64,000 bases of DNA, taken from assembly GCA_036186865.1 (NCBI GenBank), contig AP025054.1:3534020-3598019 (forward strand). The letters are read 5' to 3'. Positions 52,101 to 63,805 of this stretch are shown here, one piece after another (the stretch's first letter is position 1; each line of letters starts with the position of its first letter). The notes below the pieces were generated by a model. The model ran no database searches. It saw only the letters and a program-made list of their open reading frames with translations, and was not told where the DNA came from. This DNA is from Eustoma russellianum (lineage: Eukaryota > Streptophyta > Magnoliopsida > Gentianales > Gentianaceae). The translations under genes were made by a program, and so were the position numbers.

Positions 52101-55100
52101 TTTAACGGGAATATCGTCATAATTATTATGAGGCCTACTGAATGTTTGCGAATGGGACCGCTCATTTTTAGGATCTGAAGTCAACAAAGGTGAGACAGGT
52201 GATTCTGGATCAGAAGCATTTGACATATGACGTTGTGCAGACTGAACGTCAATCTTTGGCAATTGTGGAAGTTTCATTTCAAAACTATCTTGCCTTCTAA
52301 TTGATGGTTCCTTATCTGTCCCCTCCACTGGCAAGCCATTCTCAACCGTTTGCTCTGATGGAGGGCTCGGGACTCGGGGTGATTCATGTGAACTGAATGC
52401 ACCATCAACTGATCTAAATGCTTGGAGATTCGAACCACGTTGAAGAGAAGGTGACTTCATTACTTTTGGAGATGATGGTTCTTGAAAGCTATGACTTGCC
52501 GAAGAATCCCTTTCAATTTGAAAAGTAGTTGTGTCCTTATAATTCCTTTTTGGCATCCTGATCCAATTTTGTTGCGAAAGAACAGACAAAACTAGTTACT
52601 AAATGCAGACAACAAAGATAGAATCCAAGAGAACAGAGATACGGAATTCAAACAAACAGAACAGTTATGCTTTAACAATTTACCTCCGTGGGAGCTTTGC
52701 AGCTTCCTCACATTTCAGAAGCTCAGAATAAAGCCCATCCAAGTTTATCAACTCATCATGTGTACCCATTTCAACTAGTTGACCTTCTTCCATGACAGCA
52801 ATATAATCAGCATTTCTGATCAAGCTAAGCCGTCTAGCTATAATTATTGTCGATCTTCCCAGCATGAGGAGATCAAGAGCCTCCTGAACAGATCTTTCAG
52901 CCTCAAAATCAAGCCCACCAGTGACCTCATCAAGAAGAAGTATGGATGGATTTGACAACACAGCCCGAGCAATAGAAAGCTTTATCTTTTGCTCTTCAGT
53001 CAATGCAATACCAGCCCTACCTACCTGCAATAAGCATGAAATGGCTAAAACTTTCAAGAGAAAACAATGCACAAACAAACATGAATGCAATTTCTTCTTT
53101 CCAGAATAGTACTTGTGCTTCGTAAGCCTTCTCAAGAGAGCTGATAAAGGTATGCGCATGTGCTATTTTAGCAGCTTCTTCAATTTGATCCATAGAGGCC
53201 TCTCGACCATAAGCAATATTGTCTCTTATACTCAAACTCAGCAGAGCAGGTTCCTGAGTAACTAAACCAATCTGACTTCTAAGCCACTCTAGCTTAAGAT
53301 TCTTTATATTTTCACCATCCAAAAGAACCTCTCCTGCAAAGAGTTGATGAGAAAAAAGATTATTTAATTAGTCTTGGCATCTGAAGATAATGAGGCAAAG
53401 CTCGGAAAAGTAACCAACTCCAACACTTTTTTTTTTGTAATTACCAACTCCAATAACACACCTAAAGTAGGATCATAAAACCGTTCCATAAGTGGTATGA
53501 TACTGCTTTTCCCTGAACCATTTCTACCAACAAGTGCTACAGCCTTTTTAGCTGGTACAGTAAGGTAAAAACCACTTAAAATTGGAATTTCAGGGCGTGA
53601 TAGATAACTAAAATATACATTCCGAAATTCAATGTTTCCTTGCACAGAACCAAGGGTGGTCCCTTCATGATTAGTAGCGGAAGATGATCGACTTATCATC
53701 TCGAAAAGCCTGTAAGCAGCAATCCTCCCTTGCTCAAATGAATAGAAGTTTGTAGCTGCCTGATTCAAACCACTAGTAAAGAAAAAAAGCATTAGTTTAT
53801 AACAAAGATTCTCAAAAGAAATCATAAGGCAAAGAAAACATAAAGTAGAACAAGATATCAATACTCACAGGCCACTTAAGATCACAGCAAACAAAGCTGT
53901 TACGATTTCACCACCATGAGCCCTCTTGTGCGTGACCAGGAACCTTCCGACCCATAGTTGTAAAGCACAAGAGCAAATTGCAAGGCCATATGTAAAACCA
54001 AGTCCAAGGCCTTGAACAAGACTAATCAATATGCCATATCTTAATGTAGCTTGTAAGGAAGTAGCATACGAATATTTCGCCAAGGTCTCATTCGTGAATG
54101 CGTAAAGGGTTCTTATATAGGAAACTGCCTGCAATGCACAACAAAAAAACAAAAGCATGGACATTAAAAATTCAGAAACTCCTTGGACAGAAAAGTCAAG
54201 TGAAAAGCAACATTGAATAAAACCAGTCGCTGAACAGACTCAAGCTAGAACACCATGGTATTGTCAGAAGGACCAGGTAGCAAGCGTAGAAACCTAGTGT
54301 AAGAAATTTTGAAGTGTTTCTAAAGATATAATATTTTTTCTATGTATCCGAATAATGGAAATTTTCAACTATGTTGTAAGCTCTTTCTAGTTCAAAAACA
54401 GATATGGTATCTATATTCTATAAATTTTCTCTTCTTTCTTTCCTTTTTCAATTGATCTATGTTTTCTTTTATTTTAAATAGAGTGTCTAAACATTTCAAG
54501 TCCACGCGTATCAGTGTAACGCCTTTTTAAATTTATTTCTAAAGAATTCCTTATTTGCTTGTATGCAACCAGATAGAACAACCTCATCACTAGCAATATC
54601 CATATCAGATAGAACATCCTCATCAGTAGCAATACCCATATAACAGAAAGCCAAAAGCCAACTCAAGTAACTGTAATTTTCTCCATAAGCCCCACTTTTT
54701 TCTTGTAAGCACTCAGCGTTCCCTTGCCTTTTTTTTTCTTATCTGTTCTCTTATATTCCTTTTTTTTTCTCGCAAATGCGGGTTCAGACTTAAAAGCAGG
54801 TGTATGTAGCACGAACCAATGATAAGAGAAAATCTTCAATACTCACCAATTCACATAGTTCTAACAAACACAGAATGTAAAGGTATTTTAGATAGACTCC
54901 TAAGCTACATAGTGAATCATTTCCTAAGCTAATAAATGACTCAATAGAAAATAAAGTGATGTAGTTTGGCCACAATCCTATTGTGTGCGGAAGATCCAGG
55001 AACCACAAGCATCACATGTAGATACAAAGAAATCACGCAAAAAGTGGAAATAGTAGGACCTGTTCAGCAATGCTTGCTGCTTCAGCGTAGGCATCTTGTA

Positions 55101-57809
55101 TGTTCTCTGCCAGCCTGTGAAGAAAAATATTTGATATTCCTCCTGCAGCAACAATGAAAGGACCAGTAGCTAGAGTAATAAGAGCAATTTGCCAGCAATT
55201 CACAAATCCAATCACAAGACCACTGAAAAATGTAGCCATGTTATGAATGTAATTCCCTACCTGCCACATGAAAAGAAGTACCACACTCATCAGCATATTG
55301 TATTAGAAAGTGAATGCATGAAGTAAGTGCTGGGCATGGAAGCATAATCTAGAACTTACTTTTTCACTTAGAGCAGATTGGATGAGCAGTACATCACTCA
55401 ATACTTGACTAACAATATCTCCATTATTCCCATAGGTGTCGAAAAAACTCATATCTTGGTTGAGTAACACTTGAACATATTTTGACCTAATAACAGCTGT
55501 CTGCCTTTCTCCAGTAAGAATCCAACATGATACCTCTGTCACCAAGAACAAAGTTAGGCTTGGAAAGCACTTGGAAGAATCTACAGAAAAAATAAACAAT
55601 GGGATCGATGCCTACCAATCCACCCAGCAACAAAAACGCCAGCAGCAATATAAACAACAGTTAAAGCCAGCTGCAAAAACAATAAAGCACATCAATCAAG
55701 ATAATTACAAGAGTCAAGCATGAGCATTTATTGCAGTTAAAATTACCATTTCATCTGAAGGCTTATAGAGAGAAGAGGAAATTATACATGTATACATTTA
55801 AGACACACCCTTATGAACTTACCACACGTGCAACAGTAGTAGCAGACATTAGCAGGAGAGAAGACAATAGTAATAGATAATTCTTTTCAGAAAGTGGGGC
55901 AGGATAAGCACCCATGATCTCCCGCTCTGATGCTTTTAAAATTACCGTCTCATCTAAAAACTTAACCTTGTAGCGACAAAAGTAATTTAAACATATATAG
56001 ACTTAAAAATTGCCAATTGATAAATTGAGTTTTAAAGGAAGGAAACGTAATAATTTTAGAAGTAATTAAGGAGAATCCTCAAAAACATAGACAAGAATAC
56101 GAAGGTACCAAAATATTCTCCTGAGACCAATATCATAAATAGAAAGTAAAATATATTCATGCGCACTCTTTGCTGAAACTGCACATCATAAAACAGCAGC
56201 ACACTTTACAGAAAGTAGAAAAATATGGACTCATGGTGCTCAAAGTTTACTGGTCCCTTAGCATTCTGAAAGTGTTAATGGCATGAAGCTAGCAAATCTT
56301 CACTAAATACGCAGAAGAATTCAAAACTTGCATGTCAGTTCGCTGAAAATACAACAATTATTGAACATTAGACCCTAAACTGAGGACATTCATCAAAATT
56401 GCCTTCAGCATTGTGTATGGTGCACACTAAGAACTTCACGCCTAACAAATTACAGTTCAGGCATCAATACCGTAGTTTTAACTTAGCTACCGATCAAGGA
56501 CTTCGCTAAATCTGCACAAATGGGGAATGTGTATATTACCATGGATAAATATATACCGATTCCCTATTCGTCAAAGGATTTTAAAAAAAAGGCATGAACA
56601 CACATAGCTAACCTGTAATTAAGATCTTGTGGAGCCACAAAAACATGATACTTCTGTGGCTAAGTTACTCCAGGAATTCTAATGCTAACTTCTTAAGTTT
56701 TTTCTCTAGGCACACATGATACTTATTGTGTCTAAGTTACTCCAGGAATTGTAATTGCTAACTTCTTAATTTTTTTCTAGGCACATGTTTTTAGGGAGTA
56801 TGATTTTAACAAATTAAATGATACGTCAGACATCAGGACCTGGAGAAAACAACCTCCGGAAACAATAAAGTTACTAGGACGATAATCAAGTTGCAAAGTA
56901 AGAAACCAATTGAAGAGCCAAGGTATAGAATACTTGTCAGGAACAAAGTCAGAAGCAAATCGTTTCCTCGTCCAAACTCCAAACATGAAATAATAGCCAT
57001 GACAATAATAGTTATAGTACCTTCAAAGTTTTCTTCTTTCCAATCTTGAGATGGATAGTATACATCACTAACATAAGAGATCCAAAAATCAACTTTTCTT
57101 TTCTTTTTTTTTTTGGCTCCAAAAAATCCTAACTTTTGTAGTAGCGCAAATAACAAAATTAGCTGCATTTCCTCATCGTACAGAACAAATATGTTCAGAA
57201 GATGCAAAAAAGGAAGAAGGAGCCTACCCGCGTACGACTTGAGAAATGAAAGAACCAGGACTCAAAAATGCTTGGAAAGCTTAATGTTAAGCAACTGCCT
57301 TGAAAAACACAGACCACACTGAGCAAAACAATGTAAACTTTTGGTCTACAAAATTAACTCTAGCCCCAGAAAACTTTCACCTAAAGATCCAACAAGACAA
57401 ACAACCATGTCCAAGAAAACTACCGAAATTGTACCTCTGTGAACTGGTGAAACAACTCCTCAGGCGTCTCTGAACCGTGTCTTAGCAACTGAACTATTTT
57501 AGCAAAGTAATGTAAGTAAACCACCAAAGCCGTACCATGAGCTGCAGCTGCGACTGATCCAATTATCATAAGAACCCAATCAAATTGGTCGGCACAAGCA
57601 AAGAGGCGAGAAAAAGGCACAGCGGCAGGCGGCGGCTCCATCTCCTCCGTCTCGACGTCCATCTCCTCCTCCATTTCTACAGGCGCCCCATCCACACTGT
57701 TATCCATATATGGAGACGGAGACTCCGGCGGCTCCGAAACTTCAGACACCGGCGTCAAGGGCTGTATATGTGGTGGTGACCACCCAAACAACCCCCTTGA
57801 AATCATCAT
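49186..57809 (-). CDS. ABCB20: ABC transporter B family, ABCB6/ABCB20-type (11 exons)
   Basis: Full-size ABCB pump, 1401 aa. Exons, in gene order: 57435-57809, 55616-55670, 55360-55535, 55060-55260, 53869-54128, 53462-53772, 53113-53333, 52684-53024, 51764-52557, 51373-51614, 49186-50415. All introns are GT-AG and the sum is 4206 bp, in frame. The start MMISRGLFGWSPPH is the clade signature. Layout: TMD1, NBD1 (Walker A 438-445, Walker B to E566), a Ser/Pro-rich linker about 648-810, TMD2, NBD2 (Walker A 1187-1194, Walker B to E1316, H1348). NBD1 has LTEEQ at 541-545 and Arg597 at the switch-His position; NBD2 has LTPGQ at 1291-1295. Arabidopsis ABCB6 and ABCB20 are plasma-membrane auxin transporters; the symbol could equally be ABCB6, and auxin as substrate is an inference. 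Confidence 0.95.
55671..57434 (-). other. Intron 1 of the ABC transporter
   Basis: 1764 bp, the longest intron of the gene. It holds a short direct repeat near 56650-56785 (TAAGTTACTCCAGGAATT, then GCTAACTTCTTAA) but no gene. Small frames at 56777-57322 are intronic. Confidence 0.85.
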
Positions 57810-58140
57810 CTTGGCAAACTCAAACTCTCCCCAAACTATTAACAAAAACCCACTACATAAAAAAACCCTAAAACCAAAATCCCACCAATAGGGTTTCCAG
57901 AAAATCAAATATTGAATCCAAATTCAGATCAGGGAGAATTCAGTTTGCTTTGTGACTGCTAAATGCGGTCAAAACCCTCCATTTTCTTGCTGATTGGTAT
58001 GTAAAAAAACGAAAACAAGGAATGAAAATGAGAGAGGAATTTGGAAGATAGTAGAGTTGAGTTGACTGGACCAAAGACGTTGAAGAAAGAGAGATTTAGA
58101 CAAGAGAAGGTTCTTTGTAAGTGTAGGTTAATTGTTGGTA
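57810..58140 (-). promoter_or_regulatory. 5' UTR and promoter region of the ABC transporter
   Basis: Upstream of the ATG at 57809. I could not place a convincing TATA box. The AGAGAGA and GAAGAAAGAGAG patches near 58030-58092 are pyrimidine-rich on the transcribed strand, as often seen in plant 5' leaders. Confidence 0.4.
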
Positions 58141-59205
58141 TCTATGGAATCAGCAAGAAACGATAAACGACGGCGCATCAAGCGTAGGATACAGATGTAT
58201 AGCGCCTCCTTCCATGGAAGATCTCTTCAGTACTCTGGTCGTCGGAGTTGTAAAGTGAAGAAGGGTAGTCTTCTTTCCCTTTTTCTTATTTTCCTTCTCC
58301 TTTTTTCTCTTTCTTTTATTTCTTTTGCTTTTGGCTCTAAGGAAAAAAAGCGTGGCGCACTGCAAATACAGCTGTGAATAATCTTTTTAAAAAAAAGATT
58401 TTAATAAAAATAAAAACTAACTACTAAGTATATAATCTAAATGTAACCAAGCTAGTAATTAAATACTAAACCTTAACTATTTCTTTTAAGATTTACTTGA
58501 CTAATTTATGACCCAGTTGCATTTTTTCACTAAGGAGTAATTACATTCTTTAAGTCAAAATAATTAACTAGTTATTTTTGGAATCGTTAAAGATGGAATT
58601 TCTATTTTAGCTTTTATCCAATCTTTTTACGTCTAAACGTAATTCATTTTGACAAACTCCATATCCTCATGTGGAAACGTAATTCAATTTGTCAAACTTC
58701 ATAGAAAATCAAACCAAATATCATTAAATTTCTCTGAAATTTCTTAGTTTCGATAATCTTTGATTACTTAATCTTAAAAATTCACCAATAGAAATTGAAT
58801 CTATGTCTAGTCAATTTTAGATAATTTTGTTGTTGACATCATTCCAATTAAAATCTTCACATTCTCGTTCTTCAAATTTAATTATATAATATGTCAATAG
58901 ATGAACTATTAATGCAATAAAAACATCAACAACATTTAACAATTGAAATTCAATTAATAAATTAAGCAAACTAAAAACAGAAAAATAACACATTAAAATA
59001 CCAAAAAAATTCAACATTATGTTAACTAATCAAAAAATAAGATTTAGCTAAGAATTAAGTACATAATATTAATCAATTTCATACACATAATTGAATAAAG
59101 AAAAAAATAGAAAAACGAGTGCAAATTGGAGGTTGAGTAGATTCTGACGGCGCCTGGCCCGCGGGCTGTCCTTTTGCTGCTGGACATTCAGAGATGGGAC
59201 CCTTA
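58141..59205. other. No gene recognised
   Basis: AT-rich. The small frames at 58132-58377 have no domain. 58640-58690 holds a short direct repeat (CGTAATTCATTTTGACAAAC and CGTAATTCAATTTGTCAAAC). Confidence 0.4.
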
Positions 59206-59480
59206 TACTACAACAACAACAACAACATTACCGTATTGACTTAGAGGCTTCCGAATATGATAGGGTACAAGAGGAGTCGGATGTACGCAATTATACAAGC
59301 ATGTTAGAAACACACAGAGGTTGTTTCTCGATGACACGTAATAATACATCAAGCTGTATCGATCAATTGTTATTTCACAATATAAGAATTGCAGCCAATT
59401 TAGTGAGTCATTTTGTTTTATTCCATCATATTACAAAGTCAAGGAAGAGTGTATCAATCACATTTTTAGATAATTTCGAT
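59206..59480 (-). repeat. TTG-tailed SINE-like element (family T)
   Basis: Tail (CAA)5 at 59211-59225, GAGGCTTCCGAATATGATAG, GAGTCGGATGTACGC, TTTCTCGATGACACGTAAT and CACAATATAAGAATTGCAGC. Confidence 0.82.
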
Positions 59481-59929
59481 CGATCATCTTGATCTTTAAT
59501 TAGCATCGACGAATATTTTCTAAACTGTATTTTAAATAAAAACAAATATATGTTTGGTCTCATAAAATTAATTAAAGATATATATATTTAACTAACTAAC
59601 ATAAAAAATAGTCTTATTTAATTAATAAATAAATTCAGCTTAAAAAACGTGAAGTCCTTCATCAGAATATTGACTTAGACATATGTCATAGTTACTTAAA
59701 TAACAATCATTGTTCATTTTAAATTTAAAAAAGAGTTCCAAAACGTTTGATTGGGTAAATATAAGCCACTATTTTCAAGAACAACATAGTTTTTTTCATA
59801 ATAAAGTTTCCCTTAACTTCAAATTAAAAGCCATAAAGGCAATAACATGTCGAGGCAATATTACATCAAATCAGTCTGTAATAACCTTCCCATTGTTGTG
59901 GGATTCCTCAAATATTTGTCAGTTAATTA
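59481..59929. other. No gene recognised
   Basis: AT-rich non-coding DNA. Confidence 0.4.
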
Positions 59930-60095
59930 TGCGTATGTGCAGATACATATACAACCAGAGGTCTCGCTGAAACCGAACTCTCTATCATTTCGGATAGAGA
60001 TATTGTTTGTTTGTCTCTCACTCTCTCTAGACCCTAGCGATAGTTTTTGCTGTTGTTGGGATATGCTCGGTATGTGTTGATGTTGTTGTATTGTT
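59930..60095 (+). repeat. RTE/SINE 3' tail copy
   Basis: GAGGTCTCGCTGAAACCGAA, CTCTCTATCATTTCGGATAG, TCTCACTCTCTCTAGACCCT and a GATGTTGTTGTATTGTTG end. Confidence 0.7.
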
Positions 60096-60820
60096 GTGGG
60101 ATTCCTAACAGAGAACAACATTCATACAGAAGTTTGCTATTTTGACTGGTTTATGCACAATATTTGGATTTTACGATGATGCAATATGCCAAAAACTGGC
60201 AAAATATAAGGCAATACATGTTATAGGTTAGTACAATATTCTAACAACCAACCAATTTCATGAGTTTTCTAGACCAAATATTTATGAAAGATTTCCTTTA
60301 ACGTAATTTTTATTTCTTGGCTTGTAAAATTTAATTTCACATGACATATTCCAGCTTTGACTTATTATCATACACTTAGTCAAAGAAATTCATGTGTTAT
60401 GCTAAACATTTTCAGCAACTTTTATTAAAAGAATTGACAAAGCATTTGCTTGACCGTTAACAGACAAGCTTCGAGTTTGGAGAACATTTCAAAACCTTCA
60501 CTTTTTTTAATAAGTTTTTATATGCTTATATCATTTCACAAGACTATCATGGGATACTCGTATGTTTTATGATGAACAAGTCTTTTCAAAACAAATTTAT
60601 ACGTTTTTCAGACTTAAAAAGATGTCTAGAAAGCTCGTGTCATATGTGAAGCGGATGAAATCACATCACCGTTCTCACTGTTCATCGTTCACGGTCTTCT
60701 GACCAATCGAATATTTTCATGTGAGTCAACTCTTTAACCGGTTCCACACACTCTTAGTGTACACTTGACGTATGGTAATTTATCATCGTCAATCTTGATA
60801 CTAAAGCGATCCGGACTACA
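60096..60820. other. No gene recognised
   Basis: AT-rich non-coding DNA. Confidence 0.4.
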
Positions 60821-60829
60821 TGTGAGGTG

Positions 60830-61023
60830 CGGATGAGATCTAAGGAGGTCTCATATGAAGCAAAATATGAAGTATCCAATCATACGATGCCATGTGTATA
60901 AAAGAGCTTTTTTAAAAAGAAAAAAGAAAGAAAAGTAAACAGCGGACGCTTTTGTACAAGTTGCGTCGCGTGATTGAATGCCTCATATTTTGACTCATAT
61001 GAGACCTCCTATGATCTCATCGG
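60830..61023. mobile_element. Mutator-type foldback MITE, family M (copy 5)
   Basis: CGGATGAGATC at the left and GATCTCATCG at the right. Arms: GGTCTCATATGA, AAAATATGAAG, CCAATCATACGATGCCATGTG and the inverse. TGTGAGGTG (60821-60829) and TGTGAGTTG (61024-61032) flank it with one mismatch. Confidence 0.85.
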
Positions 61024-61239
61024 TGTGAGTTGTGCCCTTTTATCCAATTCCTGCTTTATTATCTTTAGGGGACAACACTAAGTGAGGCAGAAAAGTCAGT
61101 ATGATTGCATTTGTGACCCTTGCCAGACCATATCCTCTGTTATTCTTCTGCATTATTAATGATAAATGTATATATCCACTTTTGGCTTTTAGTTTTCTTT
61201 GGACCAAAATATCATTTTCTAGTCTTGAGGGTCTCCACC

Positions 61240-61345
61240 GTCTCAGCTCCAAGGAATATTATGGAGGATGTAAATCAGTAACCCAACGGTTTACTAGGTT
61301 GGATGAAGACTTACACAGTGACTCATACAAAACGTCCTTCGCAAA
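61240..61345 (-). repeat. SINE-like fragment (family S)
   Basis: TATTATGGAGGATGTAAATC, AGTAACCCAACGGTTTACT and GACTTACACAGTGACTCATA match the 3' half of the family-S copies in reverse. Confidence 0.5.
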
Positions 61346-61639
61346 CCAGGCATTCAGACTAGCAATTGTATTTCATTTCCTATTTCACTTACAAAGGTCA
61401 ACCACCATTGTGTTTCTCATCTTAATGGTTTATGGCTTTTAGGTTTCTTAAATAATTACTCAACAAAAGAAAATAATACTATAATAAAAGACAATTTCTC
61501 TAATTCTCATTTTTAGAAAGGGATGCTACCTTTTCAGTCCAATCTAACCCTTCACAACAGGAGGCATTTTATAGTTCAGCGGTTTTTTTTTTTTTACTGC
61601 TTCTTAATCCATCGCACCACAGAATATAGAAGTTTTGGC

Positions 61640-61828
61640 CGGTTGGGATGGGAGGAGGTAAAAAATGAGGTAAAATATGAGGCCTCCAATCATAGATTGC
61701 CACGTGTACAAAAGTGGAAGAAGTTTAAAATTTTTTTGTTTTTAAAAAATAGTTACTTGTACACGTGGCAGCGCGTGATTGAAGATTTCATATTTTGCCT
61801 CACTTTTTGTCTCTTGTGATCTCAACCG
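61640..61828. mobile_element. Mutator-type foldback MITE, family M (copy 6)
   Basis: A perfect 9-bp flanking repeat AGTTTTGGC (61631-61639 and 61829-61837). Ends CGGTTGGGAT and GATCTCAACCG. Arms: AAAATATGAGGCCTCCAATC and TTGCCACGTGTACAA with the inverse; loop TTTAAAATTTTTTTGTTTTT as in copies 1 and 4. Confidence 0.9.
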
Positions 61829-62029
61829 AGTTTTGGCTTCCTTTGACTTGGGCGCACCTTGATCTGACTTCTAAATTGTCACAGTTTTTTTATCTTCTCC
61901 TGAATAAAATGATTTTACTATCGTCATATCACTTTGTCACACGAACATTTGTAGACTGTAAAATTTCATTTTCTTTAGTTATTTTATTTTGAGTATAATG
62001 ACTTTGAGAGATAACATGTACACGTTATG

Positions 62030-62255
62030 TCTTAAAAATATTGTCAAATCCGGTCAAACACGCAATTGGTCAAACCCTACTTAATTAAATTATTAAACTA
62101 TTTTACAATTATTCATGAAAGTTGGTCTTAAAATATGCGAAATGCGATTTTGACAAAATATTTTGTTAAATACTTTGAAATTTTGGTACTAATTGATGTT
62201 TGACCAAATACTAATTTGACCAGTTGTGATAATATTTTTAGGATGGAGGGAATAT
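62030..62255. mobile_element. Stowaway-like MITE
   Basis: Left end TCTTAAAAATATTGTCAAAT with CCGGTCAAAC; right end GATAATATTTTTAGGATGGA then GGGAATA, preceded by TTGACCAAATAC. The ends are inverted relative to each other, as in plant Stowaway elements. Confidence 0.6.
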
Positions 62256-62579
62256 GTAAATAGAAAACAGGGTGTATGTACAGAGAAAAGTTATTATTAT
62301 ATATATAATACATATGCTAAGTGAGTATGTTAATTTTCTCGTGAGTTTTGATAATGCATTTGCTCCAGTCCGTGTCTTGATGTATTCACACTAAAAGTGT
62401 ACGTCTTACTTAAATTAAGGCTAGAAATTTGAAGCACCAAACACGTATTGTGTGATTATTTTCACGAGATATTAATACATCGTCTCTTTATTTAAATATT
62501 TATTTATTCATTCTGGTGGTATGAACCAAGAAGATTTTCTTTGTATCTCTAAGAAGCAAGAAAAGCAAAAGGATTAGGG
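62256..62579. other. No gene recognised
   Basis: AT-rich non-coding DNA. Confidence 0.4.
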
Positions 62580-62880
62580 TATTGTTCCAGAAAGACGCAA
62601 GTTCGAACTAGAACACGTGCAGCGTAAGTGTAATACTGATGTCTAGGCTAGGAACGGTGAAACCATTGTATCCGGCCCAATTGAATTACAGTGTTACTGA
62701 CTCGGTTTGTAGTAGACACCTTACAGTAGATCTTTGGCAAAGCCTTGCCAACCTAAGAGGCCGCTGAGTTTCTGATTTACATCCTCCACAAAGCTCCTTA
62801 AGGCTGAGACGGTAGAGACACACGGCCAAGGGTATTGACCTTTTGCTTCAGGGGAAAAAAGAAAAAAGCAAAAGGCATCC
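62580..62880 (+). repeat. SINE-like element (family S) with A-rich tail
   Basis: CGCAAGTTCGAACTAGAACA (box-B-like), TTGTATCCGGCCCAATTGAA, GGCCGCTGAGTTTCTGATTT, ACATCCTCCACAAAGCTCCT and the tail GGGGAAAAAAGAAAAAAGC. Confidence 0.68.
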
Positions 62881-63639
62881 TCAAGGCTCAAGATAGCATC
62901 AATCAAAGAAAAGGCTCAAGATAGTATAAACAGCAATTATTTTCAACATACATTTGCTTATGTTATTTTTGTGTCATCTCCAATTCAGTTACCAGAATTT
63001 CAGGCTTAAGTAGAATAGTAGCTGTTGGAACATTAATGTGTGACGGAGTTAAATTCCCACGTTTGTTTTTATTTCTGGTGGGAACTTAGCCCGTCATTGA
63101 GAAAGTAACTTTTCCTCATAAAAAAGCTCATGGAGAAAGTTATAAGCAGTGACAAAATATTGTGTGCCGTTCATATTTTAAACTACTTAATGGTGCTACT
63201 AATTTTGCAAATTATTAGGTTAAATTTGATTGCAAATGTTTCAGGAAAAAAATCGAACAATCAAGTTAGATATGATTCGGCTTTTAAAGATCTTCAAGAG
63301 ACGGCCAGATTAAACGTTAAATAATATATTTGATATTTTACAAACCAATTTTACCTTTATATTAACGGCGCCGCACATAGCAACTGGATACAACTTTTGA
63401 TTCGTTTCTTTTGTTTGATCCAATTTCATGTACTCTTTGGAGAAATAACTGTAGGATTTAATTGATGCAATTTAAAACGTAAAAATCCATATGTAGTGCA
63501 AAACTCAAATATTAAAAATCGAGTGAGTTCGTCAATGAAAAAGAAAAAGAATGTTTCACTTTATTTTACCAGCACTAGATATATAATTGATACTACAAAT
63601 CGACATAACAACGAATGCAGATTTTAAATTATAATATTA
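62881..63639. other. No gene recognised
   Basis: AT-rich non-coding DNA. Confidence 0.4.
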
Positions 63640-63805
63640 AGGTGGATGCTTTGTGACATTGAAGTCACGGGTTCGAGCCGCAGAAACAGCTTCTTGCACA
63701 AAGTGTAGGTAAGGTTGTATACAGCAGATCGTGAAGCGATCCGTTCCTTCCTCAGACCATGTGCAAACGCGGAAATTTAGTGCACCGGAAACGCCATTTA
63801 ATAGT
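63640..63805 (+). repeat. TS-type tRNA-derived SINE
   Basis: Box-A side GGTGGATGCTTTG, box B GGGTTCGAGCC (63668-63678), then GAAACAGCTTCTTGCAC, GTAAGGTTGTATACAGCAGA, CCTTCCTCAGACCATG and AGTGCACCGGAAACGCC. The order agrees with the TS SINE type; the copy at 41192 is a relative. Confidence 0.82.
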
